Assembly (NCBI RefSeq): GCF_018260555.1
Contig: NZ_JAGLBB010000027.1
Span: 1-38,131, forward strand
Reading direction: 5' to 3'
From: Deinococcus sp.
GTDB taxonomy: Bacteria > Deinococcota > Deinococci > Deinococcales > Deinococcaceae
Length of the DNA: 38,131 nt
Positions 31,901 through 38,131 of this stretch are shown one piece after another. The notes beneath the pieces are model-generated. The model did not search any database, had not been told where the DNA came from, and saw only the letters and a list, made by a program, of their open reading frames with translations. Position 1 is the first letter of the stretch. The number at the start of each line of letters is the position of its first letter. Position numbers and translations under genes: made by a program.

Positions 31901-34162
31901 TCACGGGAGCGGCCACGTGATCGTGCCGCTCCGGTCGGTGCGCCACGTCCGGATGTTCGATGCGGCCAGTCTGCCCAGCACGTCCGGGTGGGGGTGGCCG
32001 TAGGTGTTGCGGCCCACGCTGATCACGGCGTCGGTGGGGTGCGCCTGCGCCAGCAGGGCCTCGCCGGTACTGTAACGGCTGCCGTGGTGCGCGGCTTTCA
32101 GCAGGTTCAGCGGGCCGGTGTTCAGCGCGGCCTCGGCGGGGGCGGGCAGGTCGCCCAGGAACGCAGCGTGCCAGTCCTGGACGTCCAGGCGCACGGCGAC
32201 GCTGTTGTCGTTGTCCTCGGTACTCCACACGTTGCCGGGGGGCCACAGGACCGTCAGGGCCGCGCGGCCCGCCTGCACCCGGTCGCCGCGCCTCACCTCG
32301 CGGACCGGGACGCCGCGCACCTGCGCCTCGTTCAGCACGGCCGTCAGGACCGGATCGTCCGTCTTGCGCTGCCCGATCCACAGTTCCCCGACGGGCAGGG
32401 CGCGCAGGACGCCGCTGACGCCCTCGATGTGGTCCGTGTCGGCGTGCGTGGCGATCACCACATCCAGTTTCCGCACGCCAAGCGCCCGCAGGGCCGGGAC
32501 GACCGTGCGTCCGCCCACGTCGTAGTCACTGCCGACCGAGCCGCCCGCGTCGATCAGGACGGTCAGGCCCGGCAACCTCAGCAGCGTGCAGTCGCCCTGC
32601 CCCACGTCCAGGAACACGATGTCCCGCGCGGGCCGCACCCAGCCGGGCAGCGCCGTGAGCAGCGTACCGGCCAGCACCACGGCCAGGACTGTGCGGCCCG
32701 GCACGCGTCCCAGCAGCCACAGCCAGCCCGCCCCGGCCGCCGTGACGAAGGCCAGCATTCCGCCGGGGCCGATCACGCCCCAGGTCAGGACCGGCGCCTG
32801 CCCGAAGGTCTGCGCGACCAGCAGCAGCGCCGACGCCAGCGGCCCGTTGATCAGGTTCAGCGGCGCGGCCAGCGGTCCCAGCAGTCCCGCCAGGAAGCCC
32901 AGCGGCACCAGCGCCGCCATGATCACGCCTGCCACGAGGTTGGCAGGCAGGCCCACCAGCGGCACCTGCCCGAACGTCCCCGCGATGACCGGCAGGGTGC
33001 CGAGTTCCGCCAGCACGGTCGCCGCGACTGCCAGCCGCAGCGCGTACGGCCAGCGCGCCGGGAGCCGCCCGGCCAGCCGCGCCGAGCCGGTCAGGGCCAG
33101 CACCGCCAGGAACGACAGCCCGAAACCCAGGTCCAGCAGCCACAGCGGGAACAGCAGCAGGCACAGCGCCGCCGCCAGCGCGATCAGGCCCAGCGGGTCG
33201 GGCCGCCCGCGCCCCACGGCCAGCGCCAGGAGCACCACGCCGCCCATGATCACCGCCCGCGTGATGCTGGGCGAGGGCTGCACCAGCAGCAGGTACGGGG
33301 CCAGCAGCGCGGCCGGGACCCCGAAGCGCCAGGCGGGCGAGGCCCCGGCGCGGATCATCAGCCACACCAGCACGCCCGTGATCAGCGCGACGTTCTGCCC
33401 GGACAGCGCCATCAGGTGCGCCAGTCCCGCGCGGTTAAAGGCGTCCCGCACCAAGTACCCCTGCGTGAATTCCTCGCGGGTGATGTCACTGCGGTCCCCG
33501 AGTTCAATGGCCTGCATCAGCGCCGCGCGCCGTTCGTCCAGCCCGGCGCTCAGGCCCCGCCGGAACCAGCCGCGCAGCCCGCGCTCCGGCTCGTGCGCCC
33601 GGACCTGCGCCGCCACCAGCACGCCGCTGGGGGCCGGGACGAACAGCCCACCCTGCGAGCGCAGCCACGCCGCCTGGTCGAAACCGCCGGGCGTACGGCG
33701 TCCTTCCGGGGCAAGCAGCCGACCCGCCACCACCAGCGCCCCCGGTCCCTGCGTGGGCTTCGGCGCGACCACCACCCGCGCGCGCGGCTCCTGAAGCGTC
33801 AGGAATTGCCCGTCCCACTCGCCGCGCAGCGTCACCTGCGCGCCCAGCCACGGGGTCAGGGGGTCCGGGCGGGTCAGCACCGTGCGGGCCGACAGGAACC
33901 CCGCCCCCACACCCGCCACGGCCAGCCCCAGCAGCAGCATTCGCCGGGGTTCGCGCCATGCCAGGGCTCCCAGCAGTGCGCCCAACCCCACCAAGGACAG
34001 CGCCCCGCTCCCGCCGGAACCCAGCGTGATCCGCAGCGCCAGCAGGACGCCGGCTATCACCCCCAGCGCTGCCGGGACCGACCATGCCGTGCGCGCCGCC
34101 ACTCTGGTGGGCGCGGCCTGCGTCTCTGCGGCGCCCAGGGCTGAGGTCACAGCACCGGGCAC
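31901..34162 (-). CDS. comEC: DNA-uptake channel protein ComEC/Rec2
   Basis: ComEC carries transforming single-stranded DNA across the inner membrane. The 753-residue protein has an N-terminal pair of hydrophobic helices, a soluble OB-like segment (VTLRGEWDGQFLTL), a competence domain of about eight to ten helices (GLAHLMALSGQNVALITGVL ... PSITRAVIMGG), and a C-terminal metallo-beta-lactamase domain with THADTDHIEG (about 569-578) and later AAHHGSRYSTG. The nuclease-type metal residues are therefore kept, in line with a role in degrading the non-transported strand. GTG at 34162 is the working start; a GGGAGGGG site is about 14 nt away, so a nearby start, such as GTG 34150, is possible. comEA lies 35 nt upstream. 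Confidence 0.93.
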   Translation of the reverse strand: MPGAVTSALGAAETQAAPTRVAARTAWSVPAALGVIAGVLLALRITLGSGGSGALSLVGLGALLGALAWREPRRMLLLGLAVAGVGAGFLSARTVLTRPDPLTPWLGAQVTLRGEWDGQFLTLQEPRARVVVAPKPTQGPGALVVAGRLLAPEGRRTPGGFDQAAWLRSQGGLFVPAPSGVLVAAQVRAHEPERGLRGWFRRGLSAGLDERRAALMQAIELGDRSDITREEFTQGYLVRDAFNRAGLAHLMALSGQNVALITGVLVWLMIRAGASPAWRFGVPAALLAPYLLLVQPSPSITRAVIMGGVVLLALAVGRGRPDPLGLIALAAALCLLLFPLWLLDLGFGLSFLAVLALTGSARLAGRLPARWPYALRLAVAATVLAELGTLPVIAGTFGQVPLVGLPANLVAGVIMAALVPLGFLAGLLGPLAAPLNLINGPLASALLLVAQTFGQAPVLTWGVIGPGGMLAFVTAAGAGWLWLLGRVPGRTVLAVVLAGTLLTALPGWVRPARDIVFLDVGQGDCTLLRLPGLTVLIDAGGSVGSDYDVGGRTVVPALRALGVRKLDVVIATHADTDHIEGVSGVLRALPVGELWIGQRKTDDPVLTAVLNEAQVRGVPVREVRRGDRVQAGRAALTVLWPPGNVWSTEDNDNSVAVRLDVQDWHAAFLGDLPAPAEAALNTGPLNLLKAAHHGSRYSTGEALLAQAHPTDAVISVGRNTYGHPHPDVLGRLAASNIRTWRTDRSGTITWPLP

Positions 34163-34197
34163 CGTGCGGGGTGTGACCCCTCCCGGTGCGCGCCTGC

Positions 34198-34593
34198 TCA
34201 GAACGACACCAGCGGCGACAGGGTCTTCAGGGTGGACGGCCCCACGCCCTTCACGCGGTCCAGGTCAGCCAGCGAGCGGTACGGACGGCCCGCGATCAGC
34301 TTCGCCGCCAGCGACGGACCCACCTTGGGCAGGGCCTCGAGTTGCTCGGGGGTGGCCGTGTTCAGGTTCACGCGGCCCGAGATCAGCGGTTGCACGCTGG
34401 CCGTCGCCGGATAGACCGGCGGCTCCTGCCTGCTCCCGGACGGGGCGGTCGTGGGCGAGGGAGGTGGGAGCGGCACACGCGTGACCACGGGCACCTGCGG
34501 GCGCGGTAGCAGCGCTGGCCCCAGGCTGAACGCGGCGCACAGCAGCGTGCCTGCCGCCAGCAGGGCTGTCCAGCCCCGGTCAGTGCTGATCAT
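34198..34593 (-). CDS. comEA: DNA-receptor protein ComEA
   Basis: A 131-residue membrane-anchored DNA-binding protein that receives incoming DNA at the outer face of the inner membrane. One N-terminal helix (about 8-29) is followed by a Pro/Ser/Thr-rich linker and a helix-hairpin-helix domain at 74-131 (VNLNTATPEQLEALPKVGPS and LADLDRVKGVGPSTLKTL). It is followed by comEC, the usual competence pair. The ATG is 6 nt after a TAGGCT -10 box. Confidence 0.93.
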   Translation of the reverse strand: MISTDRGWTALLAAGTLLCAAFSLGPALLPRPQVPVVTRVPLPPPSPTTAPSGSRQEPPVYPATASVQPLISGRVNLNTATPEQLEALPKVGPSLAAKLIAGRPYRSLADLDRVKGVGPSTLKTLSPLVSF

Positions 34594-34599
34594 ACGGTC

Positions 34600-34605
34600 A
34601 GCCTA
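34600..34605 (-). promoter_or_regulatory. -10 box, leaderless start of comEA-comEC
   Basis: TAGGCT on the minus strand, 6 nt before the comEA ATG. Confidence 0.55.
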
Positions 34606-34704
34606 GGCGGCGAGTGACGAGCTGTCACGCGAAGTTGACCGGCCCACATAGACCAGTGCGCACTGACCCGCGCAGACCCCTCTGGATGGAGTCCGCCTTC
34701 CGTG

Positions 34705-34710
34705 ATACAC
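34705..34710 (+). promoter_or_regulatory. -10 box of the rpmH operon
   Basis: TACACT inside TGATACACT, an extended -10, about 93 nt before rpmH. The -35 is weak. Confidence 0.45.
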
Positions 34711-34802
34711 TCCCGGAGTTTGCCCTCCGCAGGGGGGCGCTATCGCGTCAGGTTGGCCCGGCCCGCAGGGTACAGGGCCACGGCGCGAGCAAGGAGAGCA
34801 CC

Positions 34803-34946
34803 ATGAAGCGTACCTACCAACCCAACGTCCGCAAGCGCGCCAAGACCCACGGTTTCCGCGCCCGCATGAAGACCAAGTCCGGCCGGAACATCATCGCGCG
34901 TCGCCGTGCGAAGGGCCGCCAGCAGCTCACCGTCGCCGACGAGTAA
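34803..34946 (+). CDS. rpmH: Ribosomal protein L34 (bL34)
   Basis: A 47-residue, very basic large-subunit protein. MKRTYQPNVRKRAKTHGFRARMKTKSGR is the bL34 consensus and the rest (RRRAKGR) is typical. AAGGAG lies 8 nt before the ATG. It starts the conserved rpmH-rnpA-yidD-yidC group. The rnpA reading frame is already open across its 3' end in another frame. Confidence 0.98.
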   Translation: MKRTYQPNVRKRAKTHGFRARMKTKSGRNIIARRRAKGRQQLTVADE

Positions 34947-35022
34947 GCGCCTGCCGTCAGGAGCGAATCCTATCGCCCGTGCAGTTCAGTCCAGCGCCAC
35001 GCAGGAACGGCCCCGCCGTCCG

Positions 35023-35637
35023 GTGGCGCTGGATTCCTTGCGTGGTGACCGGGAATTCCGCAAGGTCCGCAGTCACGGCGTGCCCGTGCGCGACCCGCTG
35101 TTCACGCTGCGCGTCACCGAGTATCGCCCCCGGCACGGCGAGACCTGGCGGCCGCGCGCAATCGTGGGGATCGTGGTCAGCAAGAAGACCCTCAGGCGCG
35201 CCGTGGACCGCAACCGCGCCCGCCGCCGCATGCGCGAGGCGCTGCGTACGCTACCGGGCGGCCTGCCTGCCTGCCGCGCGATTGTGCTGCCCAACCCGGC
35301 CGTGCTGAGCGTGCCGTTCCCGGAGTTGCAGGCCGCCCTGGTCCGCGCGCTCTCCCGCGCGCCGGGACGCGTGAAACGCGGCGGGCCGGGCGGCGGCCAG
35401 AACAGTGCGGGCCAACACAGTGCAGGCCAACACAGTGCAGGCCAACACAGTGCAGGCCAGAATGAGGCCAGCGACAGCAGGCAGGGGCAGGGGCAGGGGC
35501 AGGGGCAGAGCGCCCCGGCGCAGAACCGGACCGGCGGGAACGTCCGCCCGGCGCGGGACGTATCTGCTTGCGTGCCTTCCTTCCTCTCTGTGCCTACCGT
35601 GGCCGACGCGACGCCCACCCCGGACGGTGGGGCGTGA
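35023..35637 (+). CDS. rnpA: Ribonuclease P protein component with repetitive C-terminal tail
   Basis: The protein subunit of RNase P, which helps the catalytic RNA cut tRNA 5' leaders. The core is residues 1-118: SLRGDREFRKVRSHG, IVGIVVSKKTLRRAVDRNRARRRMREALR (RNR motif at 59-72) and the final helix. Residues 119-204 are an unusual tail: a Gly-rich hinge, four five-residue repeats of the type Q-H-S-A-G, a Q-G run, and a Ser/Pro/Thr-rich end. The start is uncertain: GTG 35023 fits family N-termini, but the frame is open back to GTG 34906, inside rpmH, which recalls Thermus, where rnpA begins within or before rpmH. The 3' end overlaps yidD (GTGA). Confidence 0.88.
   Translation: MALDSLRGDREFRKVRSHGVPVRDPLFTLRVTEYRPRHGETWRPRAIVGIVVSKKTLRRAVDRNRARRRMREALRTLPGGLPACRAIVLPNPAVLSVPFPELQAALVRALSRAPGRVKRGGPGGGQNSAGQHSAGQHSAGQHSAGQNEASDSRQGQGQGQGQSAPAQNRTGGNVRPARDVSACVPSFLSVPTVADATPTPDGGA
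35396..35455. repeat. 15-bp tandem repeat inside rnpA
   Basis: Four units of GCCAACACAGTGCAG (the first with three differences), in frame, each encoding five residues of the RnpA tail. Confidence 0.95.
35479..35508. repeat. 6-bp tandem repeat inside rnpA
   Basis: About four to five units of GGGGCA, in frame, encoding the Gln-Gly run of the tail. Confidence 0.9.
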
Positions 35638-35911
35638 CGGGCCAGGGTCCGCGTTCTGCCGGGGGGCTTGCGGCGCGTGGTCTGCTGCGCGCCGTCCGGT
35701 ACTATCAGTCGGCGCTGTCCCCGCGCAAGCCTGTGCCCACCTGCCGCTTTACCCCCACCTGCTCGGAGTACGCGGCGCAGGCTATCGAACAGCACGGCGC
35801 GGCGCGTGGCGCGTGGCTGGCCTCCTGGCGCGTGTTGCGCTGCAATCCCCTGGTGCCGGGCGGGTTTGACCCGGTGCCCGAGCACTTCCCCAAAAGGCGA
35901 CCCCACACTCC

Positions 35912-35915
<4 letters not shown>
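35634..35915 (+). CDS. yidD: Membrane-protein insertion efficiency factor YidD
   Basis: A 93-residue peripheral inner-membrane protein that helps YidC-dependent insertion. The family signature is complete: RYYQSALSPRKPVPTCRFTPTCSEYA with its Cys pair, then LRCNPLVPGGFDPVP with the third Cys. GTG at 35634 overlaps the rnpA TGA, and the final TGA overlaps the yidC ATG (ATGA), so all three are coupled. Confidence 0.95.
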
Positions 35916-37519
<1,604 letters not shown>

Positions 37520-37528
37520 GAGGGACTT

Positions 37529-37563
37529 GGATTGATTCGGGACTGCACCGAATCAACCCGGAA
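37529..37563 (+). repeat. 3' hairpin of the repeat family, cut by the IS element
   Basis: GGATTGATTCGG / CCGAATCAACCC with loop GACTGCA, 9 nt after the yidC stop codon. After CCGGAAT the family sequence (CCGTAT) is lost and IS sequence begins, so the insertion probably went into the terminal repeat. Confidence 0.75.
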
Positions 37564-37623
37564 TGTGAACTGGAGAGAGTTTGGCGGAGGGTAAGTTCAG
37601 TGTGATCCACACCGGAGGACAGA

Positions 37624-37971
37624 ATGTCCGTACCCAGGCAGAAATTCACCGCTGAGTTCAAACAGGAAGCCGTCCGGCTGGTCCGCGCGACCGGAAGGAG
37701 TTGCGCCCAGATTGCCCGTGACCCTGGCGTTCCCCCTCACCACGTCGTCCGGTGGAAGCAGCAGCAGGACACCCAGACGGCCGCCGGCCGCCCAGCCTTC
37801 ACCGGGCGGGGAATTCCCGCCCTTTCACCACAGGAGGCTCGACCCAAAGAGCTGGAACGGGAACTGGAAATTGCTCGACAGGAGCGCGATATTCTGAAAA
37901 AAGCGCTGGCCTGTCTTGGCCAGAACAGCACCCGTATGGGGCCTGGCCGCTTTTTCGCGAAGCAACCCTGA
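37624..37971 (+). CDS. IS3-family transposase OrfA
   Basis: A 115-residue DNA-binding subunit of the transposase. The N-terminal helix-turn-helix (KFTAEFKQEAVRLVRATGRSCAQIARDPGVPPHHVVRWKQQQ) would recognise the IS ends, and a leucine-zipper-like helix (ELERELEIARQERDILKKAL) pairs subunits. GGAGG lies 5 nt before the ATG. The slippery run A-AAA-AAG at about 37896-37902 would let ribosomes shift to the -1 frame and make OrfAB. Confidence 0.88.
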   Translation: MSVPRQKFTAEFKQEAVRLVRATGRSCAQIARDPGVPPHHVVRWKQQQDTQTAAGRPAFTGRGIPALSPQEARPKELERELEIARQERDILKKALACLGQNSTRMGPGRFFAKQP

Positions 37972-38056
37972 TCTTCGGGTTCACCCTGCGGCACCAGAAC
38001 GAGTTCCCAGTGGACCTGATGTGCCAACTCCCTCGAGGTGAGCATCAGCGGGTACT
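37899..38056 (+). pseudogene. IS3-family transposase OrfB, broken
   Basis: In the -1 frame after the slippery site the reading is SWPEQHPYGAWPLFREATLIFGF and then HQNEFPVDLMCQL, the usual start of IS3 OrfB. An extra C in CTCCCTCGAG (about 38029-38034) then breaks the frame. After correcting it the next residues, LEVSISGY, are again typical, and a stop codon (TAA) follows where a second sequence with inverted ends begins. None of the DDE catalytic residues is reached within the window. Confidence 0.75.
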
Positions 38057-38130
38057 AAGTACGTTGAAGCTCACATTGCGCCATGCCGGGAAAGCGCCGG
38101 AACCTCTCCATTCCCGCTCCAACGTACTTT
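38057..38130. repeat. Palindromic sequence interrupting orfB
   Basis: AAGTACGTTGAAGC (38057-38070) and GCTCCAACGTACTT (38116-38129) are inverted copies with one mismatch over 14 bp, 45 nt apart. The sequence between matches neither OrfB frame. It may be a small palindromic repeat or the left part of another element. Confidence 0.55.
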
Positions 38131-38131
38131 C

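Larger units (their letters stand above)
37564..38131 (+). mobile_element. IS3-family insertion sequence, partial and interrupted
   Basis: The left end is placed at TGTGAACTGG (37564) because the interrupted hairpin repeat stops there and IS3 ends start with TG. It contains orfA and the beginning of orfB in the -1 frame, joined at an A6G slippery site. The orfB frame is broken about 150 nt later. The right end is outside the window. Confidence 0.75.

Noticed and set aside
29991..34144. Long frames opposite the MFS exporter and comEC
   Set aside because: Both are compositional shadows of membrane-protein genes and one crosses repeat copy G.

Overview
The window is high-GC, gene-dense chromosomal DNA that looks like a Deinococcus species. 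The evidence is the small SLH-domain outer-membrane protein, the rpmH-rnpA-yidD-yidC order with rnpA reading into rpmH as in the Thermus/Deinococcus lineage, the TerB protein, a RecJ with a long C-terminal part, and many start codons preceded at 6-9 nt by a TANNNT -10 box (leaderless or nearly leaderless genes). Nothing looks like a prophage, plasmid or CRISPR locus; the only recognisable insertion sequence is at the right edge. Species cannot be read from the sequence.

Layout. 1-3774 (minus): scpA (cut by the edge), trpS, and a membrane-anchored SurA/PpiC-like foldase. 3815-3891: tRNA-Arg(CCG) with its own promoter and terminator. 4143-9684: SIS-domain isomerase, homoserine dehydrogenase, prfA coupled to a Nudix hydrolase, greA, and a small very hydrophilic protein. 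9902-12606 (minus): enoyl-CoA hydratase coupled to an HD-domain phosphohydrolase, and a DeoD-type nucleoside phosphorylase. 12954-16894 (plus): the SLH/collagen-like outer-membrane protein, then a LapA-like membrane protein coupled to recJ. 17002-21590 (minus): terB, a hemL / CoA-binding / FAD-oxidoreductase operon with 4-nt overlaps, and an unknown membrane protein. 22032-23408: a lipoprotein alpha/beta hydrolase. 23525-28616 (minus): a thiamine uptake and activation locus (TPP riboswitch, thiB, thiP, thiQ, thiamine pyrophosphokinase). 28703-31709 (plus): a tandem Nudix pair whose first member has lost its Nudix box, then a MarR regulator coupled to a DHA2-type drug exporter. 31901-34593 (minus): comEA-comEC of natural transformation. 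34803-37519 (plus): rpmH-rnpA-yidD-yidC. 37564-end: an IS3-family element, already damaged.

The most unusual content is between genes. A family of about 135-bp elements with terminal ATACGGATTCCG/CGGAATCCGTAT repeats is present in seven full-length copies plus several deleted or hairpin-only copies. Each full copy is built as two hairpins, and paired arms change together between copies, which points to an RNA or DNA structure under selection. Several copies begin exactly at the stop codon of the preceding gene. Other notable items are a hairpin that buries the thiB ribosome-binding site downstream of the TPP aptamer, a repetitive low-complexity tail on RNase P protein, mini-cistrons before prfA and scpA, and a palindromic sequence inside the broken IS3 orfB.
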